From positions 14,905,043 through 14,969,042 of the forward strand of contig NC_058166.1 in NCBI RefSeq assembly GCF_020080835.1: a stretch of 64,000 nucleotides of DNA, given 5' to 3'. The notes under the pieces were generated by a model. That model had not been told where the DNA came from and did no database searches. It was given only the letters and a program-made list of their open reading frames with translations. Numbering within the stretch: position 1 is the stretch's first letter; each line of letters begins with the position of its first letter. The translations under genes and the position numbers were made by a program. The stretch comes from Cotesia glomerata (taxonomy: Eukaryota; Arthropoda; Insecta; Hymenoptera; Braconidae). Shown here piece after piece: positions 36,379 through 48,376 of this stretch.

Positions 36379-37846
36379 GGTAATTATTTACAAGTGGGTT
36401 CGACCCCATTTTGGGCCATAACTAGGTGAAAAATTAACATTTTCAAACTTTTGTTTATTCTGCTTGTTTTTGCGGCGCATTTATGATAAAAAATGCCGTG
36501 AAAGAAAAAAATAAAAATTTCGATAGCTTTTTTTACCTTCAAAAGTTGGAAAAAATTTTGGCTCTTATGTTTTTGGATAAAATTTCTATTTTATCTTTTA
36601 TTGAAAAGTATATAAAAAAAACGAACAATTTAAAAATAAGAAAGTTAAATATTTACAATTTTCTAAAAAATTTATGAATTTCGGGATTATATGCCGTAAA
36701 TGATTTGGTGTGAAAATTATACTAAACAAGGCGTTTTATTGATATGTATAAAAATGAATTATAATAGTTTTAGATAATTAATTATTTTGTTTTACGATAA
36801 AATAATTTTATCTATTAAAATATTACTTAAATTTATTTTTTAACGATCACTGATTTTTTTTTTAAGTCCATCAAAAATAGAATAATTTAGTAAAAATATT
36901 TCATTTTTTTTTTTTTTTCATTAGTAAAATAAGAAATTTGTTTTAAAATTTTTTTTTTACCAGTAGAATATGAAACAAATACTGAAAATTGCAAGACTTA
37001 GCTGAGTAAAAAAATTTGGTAATTATTTACAAGTGGTGTCAAACGTATTTTTGGCCATATCTAAGTGAAAAATTAATATTTTTTAATTTTTTTTTATTCT
37101 TCTTGTTTTTAAGGCGGATTTATGATGAAAAATCCCCCATGAAAAAAAATATAAAAAAATAGATGTCGAAATACATAAAAAATATATTTTAAATATATTA
37201 AAAATCTATAAAAAATATATAATTTATGTATAGTAAATATATTTTTAATAACTAACTTTTGGCCGATTTTCACATATATTTTATATATTTAAAATATATT
37301 TTAGATATATTCAAAATATATTTTTATTATATTTTTAGTTATGTATTTTTAATGTATTTGAAGATATATTTTGAATATATCTAAAATATATTTAAAATAT
37401 ATATGAAAATCGGCCAAAAGTTAGTTATTAAAAATATATTTACCATACATATTTTTTATATATTTATATATTTTGACATATATTTTTTTTTCATGGGGGA
37501 TATCGTGAAAGAAAAAAATAAAGATTTCGATAGTTTTTTTGTCTTCAAAAGTTGGAAAAAATTTTGGTTCTTATGTTTTTGGACAAAATTTCTATTTTAT
37601 CTTTTTTTGAAAAGTATATAAAAAAAACGAACAATTTAAAAATAAAAAAGTTAAATATTTCCAATTTTCTAAAAAATTTATGAATTTTTTTGAAAATTTG
37701 TTAAAATTGTGATAATCAACTTTTTTTTTTAATTGTTCATTTTTTTATGTATTTTTCAAAAAAAAAATATATCAATAGAATCAAATAAAAATTTCGTTCA
37801 AAAAAATGAAAATTAAAATGGTTGACCCCACTTGTAAATATTTACC
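36379..37846 (+). mobile_element. hAT-like MITE, composite, 8-bp target duplication
   Basis: GGTAATTATTTACAAGTGGG at the left and CCACTTGTAAATATTTACC at the right. The flanks are ATAAATAT at 36371-36378 and 37847-37854, an exact 8-bp duplication as in hAT elements. A second internal left end (GGTAATTATTTACAAGTGG at 37019) shows it is a joined or repeated unit. A foldback element is nested at 37136-37499. No transposase. Related elements lie at 45643-46495 (inverted) and 61057-61621. Confidence 0.75.
37136..37499. mobile_element. AT-rich foldback element (CCCCCATGAAAA ends)
   Basis: CCCCCATGAAAAAAAATATA at the left and TATTTTTTTTTCATGGGGG at the right. Almost the whole 364 bp is one palindrome. 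Each arm contains AACTAACTTTTGGCCGATTT or its inverse and ATATTTAAAATATATTTT-type words. Confidence 0.75.
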
Positions 37847-37854
37847 ATAAATAT

Positions 37855-38659
37855 TTCTTAAAAATTCCAGACTTACAAAAATTTCTATGAAATTAAATTT
37901 TACGTTAAAAAAATGTAAAGGTTTAGCTTGAAAAATCTTGGGCTTACATTTGCCTTGTATTATACCCATATTTTACTAATTTAAATTGTTCATGTTTATT
38001 TTGAAAAATGATAGTCATCATTAAAATTAGTTCACCATCACCTTTAATGTGTCATTTAAAACATCAATTATTAATTAACATTAACACGTATTTATGAATC
38101 ATTATAATGTATATATGATACGTATTCTATCTTGTTTTTTTTTCTAAGATTATAACTATTATGATTGCTATAACTGTTACTTGAAGTGATTTAATGTAAA
38201 GTACACGACCGTCACACTAACGTTATTGTCAAGATTTGTTAGAGAGAGAAAGTAAACCGTGAGAAAAAAGGAGATAGAAATATATTTACCACATAATAAT
38301 GTTCAATTGTAAGTTTAAAGTTTATTACAAATTAATACAAATGATTCAAAAATCTTTTATATTAAAATTTTTATTTTTCAAGTCTAATATTAGCCAAAAA
38401 AAAATTAGAAATCGAAGATATTTTTCGACAATTATTTATTTATTTAGTAAATTAACATCAATCGGGGCTTTATAAAATGATTGTAGTGAATATGCATACA
38501 AGAGAGAGGTCGTAAATTAGTAATGATGGTAATAATAATGGAAGAATTACTAAGTTTATAATAATAAGTAAAAAGTTATAATAAAAGTACAATGATATTT
38601 AGCATTAATTTAATTGAATTTGCGGCTTCGGCTTTAATTATGTTTAAAAATTTTTTATT
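37855..38659. other. gene-free spacer
   Basis: AT-rich, no supported gene. A LINE-tail-like word (TTATTTATTTAGTAAATTAA then ATCGGGGCTTTATAAAATG) at about 38441-38485 may be a small retroposon remnant. Confidence 0.4.
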
Positions 38660-39221
38660 CCCCCATGAAAAAAAATATTAAAAAAATAGATTAGATTATT
38701 TATTTATTTATAACAAAGCCTGCTGGCCAAATGGCAAGTAAAAATAAGAAATACAATTAATTACAAATTTAAAAATATTGATAACAATAATTTTACAATA
38801 AGGCAAGTAATAATAAGAAATACAATTAATTACAAAATTTAAAAATATATGTCAAAATGCATAAAAAATATATTTTAAATATTTTAAAAATCTATAAAAA
38901 ATATATAAATATATTTAAATTGTGTATAGTAAATATATTTTTAATAACTAACTTTTGGCCGATTTTCATATATATTTAAAATATATTTTAGATATATTAA
39001 AAATATATTTTTTTTTATATTTTTAGCTATGTATTTTAAGATATATTTTGAATATATCTAAAATATATTTAAAATATATATGAAAATCGACCAAAAGTTA
39101 GTTATTAAAAATATATTTACTATACATATTTTTTATATATTTTTTTAGATTTTTAACATATTTTAAATATATTTTTTATATATTTCGACATATATTTTTT
39201 TTATATTTTTTGTTCATGGAG
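38660..39221. mobile_element. AT-rich foldback element, interrupted by a LINE tail
   Basis: CCCCCATGAAAAAAAATATT at the left and TTTTTTGTTCATGGAG at the right. The arms carry AACTAACTTTTGGCCGATTT and its inverse, as in 37136-37499. A ~155-bp insertion at about 38690-38845 separates the left tip from the arm. Confidence 0.7.
38690..38845 (-). mobile_element. LINE-like 3' tail
   Basis: Read on the minus strand it ends GCCATTTGGCCAGCAGGCTT then (ATAAATA)n. Two other sequences in the window (near 44150 and 58140) share the CATTCGG ... TGGCAT ... (AATA)n ending, so this is a 5'-truncated non-LTR retrotransposon tail. The clade cannot be named without the reverse transcriptase. Confidence 0.55.
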
Positions 39222-41860
39222 ATTAAACAACTAACGTGAAGAATTTTTTTTTTTCAATTGTTAAACAGATAAATTATCTTTAAAGTATATATGATAGAAA
39301 ATTTGAATTGAAATGAGTGGAGTAAAAAAATGTTTAGTGGCAATGACATACATTGTAATGACAATGACTTATAAATATTAGTATATTTATTATATGCAGA
39401 ATGTCAAGATTATAAGATGTAAATCATTCAAATTTATTTGTTTATGACACAATTAAAAATTGATAAACTTGTTGGTCATCAAAAAGCTCAAAATAAATAT
39501 TAGCTATCTGACTTTGCTGATAGTTAAATTGATTCTGGCTCATAGGATATATAATAATACAAGAACATGTTTTGAAGAATTTAAAAGAGAAAGGATATTG
39601 TTAATCCAAGGCTAGTCGATTAGTGATTTTATCATATTTGCATTTGTCTTTTAATAATAAAGTGATCTTATTATTATTTTATTAACCGCATAAAAAAATT
39701 ATAATGAATGAAATGATCTATATCTTAGAATTTTTCTTATTGTTATTGTGATTGTAATGCCTATTAAAATCTAGAATTGAATGCTGTTTTTTATCGAGTG
39801 AAATACTTATGAATAAAAAGTAAAGTCGTTTTAATCGTTACGTTTCAAACACATAACCCGTGTTTCGAGACATGACGTTTGGAATATTATTGTGAAACCG
39901 GATGCTTAAAGAATCTTTTTCCGTATTTAAAAGCCGGTATCGCGTGCATGCGTTAAGAGCGTAGTTACATCCTCCGGATATACAGGACAACGTCATTTAT
40001 TTTTTAACTTTTAATTTTTCTGCAACTGTTTAAAGTATATTCTTCATTGGTATTGAGGGCTCGAGAGTTTTATAAATTTTTCCGCGTAAAAACTTGACTA
40101 GATAATTTTATGTAACGAAAAAGCAACTGTCAACACTGTCCGGCATGCCAGTTTCACTCGATTAATCTTATAGATGTGAAATCCAGTTTTTATCACAAGT
40201 TTTAAAATTTTTAAAACCTATTTTAGGTCTGCTGTTTAGCAGTTATCATTATCATATTTAAATTTGACAATCATGATATGAAAGTATGAGCTTATGATTT
40301 ACTGCATGCGTGTCTTGTGAATGTAGCATAAATTTGAAAGACAATATTGAAAATTTACGATTGTCGGAGATACTGCTTTCTCTACATGCTGATTACTTCA
40401 TTTTTTACAAGTACTCTTGAGAAAGTTAAATTTGAGAGGAATAATACATTAAAAGCCGGTTAAGTTAAATTTTTAAATTACTTTTTAAAAAATAGCATTA
40501 ATTATGGTAAAAAGCAGCTATTATATGAGTTCAATTAAAGATATCTCGATTATTTTTTCGTGTCATGACATATATTGATACTTGAGTGGACTTGTTTATA
40601 TTTTAGGGGAAACTTTGATCTTTTGTTTATTTCATTAAACAAAATAAAAAACTACTTGTTTTAAGGTATAGTACCTCAGATACCGCAAGTGTCAAATGTT
40701 CTATACAAAGTCTTATTTGATTTATTTATTTATTTAATACACTAACGCAAATCGGATATTTACATTATTATGATTATTGTTAATTTAATATATTAATATT
40801 GTTGATGGGGATTCTATATCAATATACATCAGTTATTACTCTGATTAAACAAAATGATTTGATATGATTAAAAAATGACCTTAAAGTTAGCAGTCATTTG
40901 ACCATTTAAAAATTTTTTTAACAAATTAATTTCTTCCGCAAAATTTCTTTTAAAAAATTTCATTATTTATTTTTCAAAATTTCTACGAGTCAATTTTTTC
41001 CCTAATTTTTTTTTTTACTGTAATTTATTTGTTGAAAAAAATTCTAAAAATGATCAAGTATCAGCTAAATTAATTTTCATGATCAAAAATGATTAATTTT
41101 ATATGATTCTGAATTTAACAGATATCTAACAATTTTTATAACAATTCAATTTTTATGAAAAAAATTTAGTAAGAAAATTTCATACGTAGAAATTTAAAAA
41201 AATTTTAAGACGTACTTTTTAAAAATATATTTTTTATGATAATTAATTTATTACAAAAACATGATAATAAACTTAGCAGATATTTAATAATTTTTAGAAT
41301 TTTTTTTAACAAATTAATTATGGCAAAAAAAAATATGAAAAAAATTGACATGTAGGTAGACATTTAAAAAATTAAAAATACAATTTTTTTAAAATAATTG
41401 TTGTTGGAATCAATTTTTTTGTTAAAAAAAATTAAAAAATTCTGTAATGACTGCTAACTTTAATGTCGTTATAAAAACTCCAAAAATTGTCACATATCTG
41501 TTAATTTCACTATCATAATTTTCTAATCATTGTTAATTCTGTCAAATCGTGTAAACAATTTAAATCATATCTCTTATTGCTTATAAGCATTATAGGCATT
41601 TAACATTGTGAAATCATTTTCAATAATTTTGTTTAATAAGAGTATAGATATAGATATTGCACTATAAAAGTATCAAATGAAGAAGTAAAAAGTAAAAAGT
41701 ATGTCAGCAAGTTATGAATAAGAGACAATAGATACTATTGGTTATTCAGTAGTTATGAGTGTGTTAATTATTTATTTAATATTATATTTTTTATTTTTGA
41801 ATTGAGGGTTTGCGGAGAATCCTCTAGGAAGTTGATAGCAGAGCAGTGTTCTGTGTTATG
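39222..41860. other. gene-free spacer, possible intron of the coiled-coil gene
   Basis: Nothing supported. Less AT-rich patches at 39840-40180 have no exon-like frame with splice signals that I could defend. A (TTTA)n tract near 40718-40735 hints at another LINE tail. Confidence 0.4.
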
Positions 41861-41910
41861 TACACAGAAAAAAAATTTATTTTAATCAACTGAATAATTT
41901 TGATGAATTT

Positions 41911-42292
41911 CCCGCATGGAAAAATATACATTTTCACATATATTTTTTTTGCGCTAAATATATGTCCGCATTTATGTTCACATATATGTCCGCATATAAA
42001 TGCAATATCTATGTCTAGAGATACACAGAAAAAAATTTAATTTGAATCAAGTAAATAATTTTGAAGAATTTCACTTTCTTGATTTGAGTAAAAAAATTCT
42101 TGAAATAAGAAATTTTTTTTTCAGTGTATGCTTACATATATGTCTACATATATTTGAGCATATATCTCTGCATATATATCAGCATCTATGTGAAAAATAT
42201 ATGGTGACATATTTTCTTTTTGCGTAAATATATGCGGCCTATATATTATATATGCGACATATATTTTTGACATATATATTTCTCCATGCGGG
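41911..42292. mobile_element. foldback element with CCCGCATGGA ends
   Basis: CCCGCATGGAAAAATATA at the left and TATATTTCTCCATGCGGG at the right. It is full of CATATATG-type words. It inserted inside a CTTGATTCAAG-family copy (41863 to about 42420) and is itself interrupted by 42024-42126. Confidence 0.65.
42024..42126. mobile_element. 103-bp TA-flanked CAAGA MITE
   Basis: CACAGAAAAAAATTTAATTT at the left, AATTTTTTTTTCAGTG at the right, TA directly outside both ends. Interior words TTGAATCAAGTAAA and CTTGATTTGAG place it in the CTTGATTCAAG family and show that family's TA insertion preference. Confidence 0.7.
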
Positions 42293-42610
42293 TTCATCTT
42301 CTTGATTCGAGTAAAAAAATTCTTAAACCAAGACATTCATTTAGGTTTAAGTAAATTTCACTTAATTCAAGAATTTTTCGTCTTTTAAGACAATGAACTC
42401 TTCAAAATTATTTTCTTGGTTCACGGAAAAAGGAAAAATGGAAAAATTACAATATATAATGTAAACGGGGCTCGTCGTAAAAAAACTGGAAAAATTACAG
42501 TTTCAGATTGTAATTATTACATTAAAATGTAAATATTACATTCTACAATGTAATTCTTATAAAATCTGTAGTAATTACAATCTGTTGATTTTCCTATGCA
42601 AAGTCGCATC
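42293..42610. repeat. CTTGATTCAAG-family half and ACGGAAAAA-type fragment
   Basis: 42293-42425 completes the family copy split by the foldback element. From 42424 a second repeat begins CACGGAAAAAGGAAAAATGG and contains ACTGGAAAAATTACAGTTTC and GTAATTATTACATT. This resembles the element nested at 55729-56003. Confidence 0.5.
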
Positions 42611-43084
42611 AGAGAAAGAAAGGCAGAGATAATTTTTGAATGTTTTTTATTAATTATTACTATCACATGCTCTGAATCTTTACTATTAATTATGCAAAGT
42701 GTTCTATATTTTATTTCTTTCCATCACCTAAATTTTTATTGAAATTTGAACGTCACTTTTTCTAAAATAAAATAAAAACTATATTTTCTCATAAAACTTA
42801 ATATTTAATTCTAAGAATTTAAAAGCTCAATATTTTATACTGGTTCTTTTGAGCTTTTCAGAAATTAAGTGAGCTTATCATCTTACTATATCTATATATT
42901 TTACTAATATATTTAATTTCATCAAATTCTGAACGGTTAATCTCTAACCAAGAGTACTACTTTAAGCATTTAAAAGGAAAAAATACTTTTTGAATCAAGA
43001 ATATAAAGTCCATGCAAAAAAAACTAAATTATTTTTTTTAGAGCATTGTTTTTAGGTTGAGTTCGATTACATTGACCGAAGATA

Positions 43085-43780
43085 CACAGAAAGAAAGGTT
43101 CACTTGAGCCAAGAAAATATTTTTCTTCATAATTATTTACTTGGGCGAAAAAAAAAGTTTTTTTTGACACAAGAAATTTCACTTATTCCAACAAATCAAT
43201 TCCCTTGCTTCAAAAAATACGTTTTTTGATCCAAGACAATTTATTTAAGTCAAGCAAATTTTCTTGTTTTGAGAAAATTTCTCTCTTGGTCCAAAAAATT
43301 AAGTTCTTGACAGAAGTAAATTTTCTTGTCTTGAGAAAATTTTTCTCTTGCTCCAAAAAATTAAATATCTTTATAGTAAATTTTCATTAATATTTCTATT
43401 GACTAACATGTTAAATGGGAAGATCAAATAATATTGAATCATTTTTTTCATTCAATATTTATAATTGCGCGCTAAAATAATTTAAAATGGGTATCAAATA
43501 TTCAAGAGAATAATTTTCTCAAGATAAGAAAATTTTTTTCTCAGCTGAAGTAGGTGGCGCTGCTTCCCTAAAGTATCTAAAAATCTTGATCAAATATAAA
43601 AATTTCTTGTATCAAGTATTTATGATAATTTGAATTAAGAAAAAAATGACTTCCACCAAGAATAGAATTTCAAGAAAAATTTTTACTTCGGCCAAGACAA
43701 CTTCGGTCTTCCTTCGGGCGACCGAAAATTTACTTGAGCCAAGAATTTTGTTCTCCAGTCAAGAAATCTTTCTATCTGTG
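43085..43780. mobile_element. 696-bp TA-flanked TIR element
   Basis: CACAGAAAGAAAGGTTCACT at the left and CTTTCTATCTGTG at the right, TA on both sides (43083-43084 and 43781-43782). Words such as ACTTGAGCCAAGAAAAT recur in both orientations. The paralogous host at about 21916 reads through (GATAGTATATAC in inverse), confirming the insertion point. Confidence 0.75.
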
Positions 43781-43791
43781 TAGTATACTAA

Positions 43792-44205
43792 TAAATCTTA
43801 CGAATAAATCTAAATCTTATAAATACTAAACAGAGTTCAAAAATTTCAAAAATTAAAAATTCTTAATCATAAATCAAAACCCTGAATAAAAAAAGTATTG
43901 AGACAAAGAAAAAAGTATTGGATTGACTAGAAAACCAATTCTTTTCAATACTTTTTTCTTTGTCTCAATACGTTTTTTTAATCAGGGAATTTATATTTAA
44001 ATATCATAATTAATTATTCGATTGAATATATTCTTGTACTTTCTTATTTATATTTTGTACCTTTATATACTTTTAAGTAATTATTGTAATAACTTGCTGT
44101 AGGTATACTTGAATTCATACACATTTCAAATGTAATTTAAATACTTAGCCATTCGGCCTGTGCCTTGGCATTTATTATTAATAAATAAATAAATAAATAA
44201 ATAAA
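43792..44205 (+). mobile_element. LINE-like retroposon with (AAAT)n tail
   Basis: Ends CATTCGGCCTGTGCCTTGGC, then ATTTATTATTAATAAATAAA and more AAAT units. ATACT flanks both ends (before 43792 and after 44205). No reverse-transcriptase frame, so it is 5'-truncated. A foldback element is nested at 43880-43987. Confidence 0.65.
43880..43987. mobile_element. 108-bp nearly perfect foldback
   Basis: CCCTGAATAAAAAAAGTATT with AGACAAAGAAAAAAGTATTG, then a ~20-nt spacer, then the almost exact inverse ending AATCAGGG. The arms are about 44 bp. It lies within the retroposon and is probably a very young MITE. Confidence 0.75.
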
Positions 44206-44360
44206 ATACTCTTGGATTAAGTGACAATAATTACCAATCGAAGTGTTAAGCCTCTTGAGTTAAGATTACGAGTTTCAAGACAAGAAATTATCGAAGCAAG
44301 ACGATCGCTTGTCTTTAAAATAAATTTATTGAATCAAGATAGTTTTTTATCAATGTAAAA

Positions 44361-45642
44361 ATCTCATAAATTTTACTTTAAAACAAAAGTAGATTAATTA
44401 TTCGGCGATAGGCGATTAGGAAAACAAATACAAGGAAATATTGAGAGTTTATTCATATCAAATGTGTTAATGAATAAGTGATAATGATCAATTATAGGCT
44501 CTTGTTACATTTAGTACTTGGAGAAAGAAGATGAACATGGTGAACCTTTCTCTTACGCATTGTCATCATAAATTGATGAATTATTCAAAGTATCATGTGA
44601 AAGCTGGAAGCCGGTGGTGTAAAAGATATTCCGTGCCAAATCGATCACTTAAAATTTCTGGTTTTTTATTTCGTCGAGATTTTATGCACAGAAAAAAAAA
44701 ACCGATGGAAAATTTTTTTATTTACGATACAGAAGATATATTTTATTTACAAAGGAGAGTACAAGAGAAAAAATATTGCAAGCATCGATGCGATTATTCT
44801 ACTTATAGATTACGTACATTTCATTCTTCATAATATCAAATTTCATTACGATTGAGCTAAGAATTAATTTCTATTTCGTGTCAGACGTCTAGATTGTTTT
44901 CAATTAAACATTAATTAATTTTTTACAAATAAACACAAACTTTCTTATTACATATTATTAGTTGTAAAAACTAAGTGGCTGAAAGCTTATTTCATTTTAT
45001 TACACAATACGCTATTTATTTAATTTATTCAAAAGATATTGATTTTTTTTTATAAATTTGATGATTTCCTATATTAAATATTTATAGCTTATAACTTTAT
45101 GAAACATGGGTCAAATCAAACTTTCTTTAGGCAAGTGCCGAGTGAAAATTAATTATTTATAATCAACCAGTTAACTTAATGGAATGCGTTATTTACGGAG
45201 TTTCTTATCCAATATTCTACTAGTTTTTTTACATAATTTTGATATTAATCTAACATTATAATTTTTTAAAGAAGCGATTAGGGGAAATATTTTTTTATTC
45301 TAATAAAAATTTTGTTTTATAATTATTTCATGATTATTTTATTTTTTTGGAGAATTACGTATTTTGTCTTATATTTTTGTTAAATAATTTTTTATTGAAA
45401 CTCAAACTATTTTGTGGACAATGCTACCTTTTGAAAGTATAAGAAAAATTTTCAAACTTCAGATTTTCTTATTTTTAAAAAAATTTGATCGCATTGATGT
45501 TTTTGCTATAAAAAATTAACATTTTAAAACATTTGTTTTCTTCAAATAATTTTATTCCATAGTAAATTTACAAATAATCATGAAAATTGGTAAAAATAAA
45601 GTTTTTAATTAATTTTAAAGCTTTTAATATTAAAAAAATTTT
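44361..45642. other. gene-free spacer
   Basis: AT-rich. The longest plus-strand frame (44531-44833, 100 codons from ATG) is rich in His, Lys, Arg and Tyr, with no recognisable motif. In DNA of this size a frame of that length is expected once or twice by chance, so it is not called. Confidence 0.4.
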
Positions 45643-46495
45643 GGTAATTATTTACGAGTGGGGTCTACCATTTTAATTTTCATTTTTTTGAACGAAATTT
45701 TTTTTTTAATCATGATATATTTTTTTTTTAAATGCATAAAAAAATTAAATTTTTTAGAAAAAAAATTTGATTACTACAATTTTAACAAATTTTCTAAAAA
45801 AATTTATAAATTTTCGAAAAAATTGTGATATTCAACTTTTTTTTTTTTTTAATTGTTCGTTTTTTTATGTACTTTTCAAAAAAAAAAAAAATATCAAAAA
45901 CATCACAAAAAGATAAAATAGAAATTTTATCCAAAAACATAAGAGCCAAAATTTTTTCCAACTTTTGAAGACAAAAAAACTATCGAAATTTTTATTTTTT
46001 TCTTTCACGATATCCCCCATGAAAAAAAAATATATGTAAAAATATATAAATATATAAAAAATATGTATGGTAAATATATTTTTAATAACTAACTTTTGGC
46101 CGATTTTCATATATATTTTAAATATATTTTAGATATATTCAAGATATATCTTCAAATACATTAAAAATACATAACTAAAAATATAATAAAAATATATTTT
46201 GAATATATCTAAAATATATTTTAAATATATAAACTATATGTGAAAATCGGCCAAAAGTTAGTTATTAAAAATATATTTACTATACATAAATTATATATTT
46301 TTTATAGATTTTTAATATATTTAAAATATATTTTTTATGTATTTCGACATCTATTTCTTTATATTTTTTTTCATAAGGGATTTTTCATCATAAATCCGCC
46401 TTAAAAACAAGCAGAATAAAAAAAAATTAAAAAATGTTAATTTTTCACTTAGATATGGCCAAAAATACGTTTGACCCCACTTGTAAATAATTACC
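45643..46495 (-). mobile_element. hAT-like MITE, inverted relative of 37019-37846
   Basis: GGTAATTATTTACGAGTGGG at the left and CCCCACTTGTAAATAATTACC at the right. A/T-only flanks make the 8-bp duplication ambiguous. It holds a foldback core with TTGGCCGATTTTCATATATA and its inverse (about 46018-46380). Confidence 0.7.
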
Positions 46496-46830
46496 AAATT
46501 TTTTTACTCAGCTAAGTCTTGCAATTTTCAGTATTTGTTTCATATTCTACTTGTAAAAAAAAATTTTAAAACAAATTTCTTATTTTACTAATGAAAAAAA
46601 AAAATGAAATATTTTTACTAAATTATTCTATTTTTGATGGACTTAAAAAAAAAATCAGTGATCGTTAAAAAATAAATTTAAGTAATATTTTAATAGATAA
46701 AATTATTTTATCGTAAAACAAAATAATTAATTATCTATAACTATTATAATTCATTTTTATACATATCAATAAAACGCCTTGTTTAGTATAATTTTCACAC
46801 CAAATCATTCACGGCATATAATCCCGGAGG
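46496..46830 (-). repeat. 335-bp segment duplicated in inverse at 36680-37017
   Basis: Contains CTCAGCTAAGTCTTGCAATT, ATCAGTGATCGTTAAAAAAT and ATTCACGGCATATAATCCCG, all of which appear inverted immediately left of the internal MITE end at 37019. With 45643-46495 it makes a ~1.2-kb inverted duplication about 9 kb apart. It is probably part of a longer element whose end is near 46830. Confidence 0.7.
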
Positions 46831-48133
46831 GTAATAATTTTTTACAGCGTGTAGTAAGTTTTATTATTATCGGTCAATTAGTTTCTTTAATAAGCATTGT
46901 CATTAAAATTTTTGTTTGCTTATACTACATAGATTTTATCGTCAATTCGTTTTAATTCATAGAATAATTAACAATGTCACGGAAAAACGATTGACATAGT
47001 CGGAATTTGAATATAAAATACAGAAAAAAATTATCAGTTTAATTCTGGTGACCTAAAACTTTAATCGGCTTATGTGTGGCCTCAGGAATATAATGACAAT
47101 GATAATATAAGTACGTAGAAATATTCAAATATCAAATCTGTCCCTATTTCTCTTAATTTTCTTTGTTACGCCGCCACTACTTTGACCATTTTATTTATAT
47201 TCAACGCCGCTGGACACTTAGATAAAATACTCAAGGTAAAATCGTCGTCGTTGTCGTCGTCGTCGGCTTATTTTTGTTATTATTGTGTTGAGGAAGGCTC
47301 ACGCGGCGACACTACACTCGCACCTCATCGGTCACATAACACCCGATATAATACATTTTTCTTCGATTCCGGATGGGATGAGAGAAATGACGGGAGGTCT
47401 TTAATACCGGACACCCAGAAGTTTATACATTACTTGTTTTATTTGTGAGGTCCACGACTGAATAATCGCCGGTGACTTTTTAAGCCGATATTTGTTAAAA
47501 TCTTTTTATTTTCTCGCTAAGCAATTGTAGCCACCGGGGGTGTGCTTTTTTGACATTCTGACTTTCTTTTTATTATATTACATGGCGGTGCGAAAATAAT
47601 TTATTTCTTCATTGCTATCATTGTTATTTATTTCATTCTTGTTGATATTTTATTGTCCCGTTTATTAAATTAATGTAATTGGTAATGTGATGTCACGACG
47701 AGAATTGAAATACAATGAATCCGCGTACCGGTTTCAAACCGTTAGAAAACTTTGAAGAGTAGATATATACATCCTCGGTTACCTTTGTATGTATAGCAAT
47801 AATATTTATATTAATAAGAGATTTCTATGAGTTGATGTGCGTGTCTTATATGACCTGTATAACAATAATTATCATCAACAAAAGTAAGTTAATCACTCAG
47901 TTAAAGATATTTTCATGTTGAGTTCTTCAATCATATCTTATACATTAGGAAAGATTTTTATTAACATATATTATTTCCACTTGCGAGTTTTGAAATAATT
48001 ATTTTACGATTTCTAAAAAGATTTTTTTTTATTAACTTAACTTTTTTTAGTTACAAAAGGTTTAGGCTATTTAAACAAAATATTTTTTAGTTATAAATAC
48101 TTCTTCGTAGCTTTTTTGGTGATTGTCTATACT
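46831..48133. other. gene-free spacer with a GC-richer patch
   Basis: 47160-47560 is clearly less AT-rich and includes a short CGTCGTCGTTGTCGTCGTCG trinucleotide run near 47240. The 88-codon frame there (47182-47448) reads through that run and has no recognisable feature. It could be regulatory DNA or a noncoding exon; nothing decisive is visible. Confidence 0.4.
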
Positions 48134-48346
48134 TCTATACTAATATTATGAAGAGGAAAGATATGATTGTTTGTTTGTTTGTTTGTTTGTTTGCATTGAA
48201 TAGGCTCCAAAACTACTGAACCGATTTGGAAAATTCTTTCACTGTTGGAAAGCTACACTATCCCCGGGTGACATAGGCTATCTTATATTATGAATAATTT
48301 AAAAATTTTTGTTAAATACCCGTGTGAAGCCGGGGCGAACTGCTAG
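48134..48346 (+). mobile_element. 213-bp Helitron-like element of a widespread insect type
   Basis: Starts TCTATACTAATATTATGAAG, has a (GTTT)n run (48170-48192), then AACTACTGAACCGATTTGG, and ends ACCCGTGTGAAGCCGGGG then CGAACTGCTAG before T. This start, the GTTT tract and the GAAGCCGGGG ... CTAGT ending match short non-autonomous Helitrons I know from many insect genomes. Confidence 0.75.
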
Positions 48347-48376
48347 TCATTTATAACTTCGAAAGTTAATAAAATA

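Larger units (their letters stand above)
42966..44360 (-). mobile_element. CTTGATTCAAG-type MITE, inverted copy with two insertions
   Basis: The outer parts at 42966-43082 and 44206-44360 are the inverse of the outer parts of 20496-22026 (shared ATTGGTAATTATTGTCACTT, ACGATCGCTTGTC and others). The middle holds a TA-flanked element (43085-43780) and a retroposon (43792-44205). Comparing the two copies gives empty sites for three separate insertions. Confidence 0.65.

Noticed and set aside
44531..44833. 100-codon plus-strand ORF
   Set aside because: No recognisable domain, composition driven by AT-rich codons, no splice or promoter context. One or two frames of this length are expected by chance in 64 kb.
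47182..47448. 88-codon ORF with a poly-serine run
   Set aside because: The serine run is a CGTCGT microsatellite and the rest has no recognisable feature.
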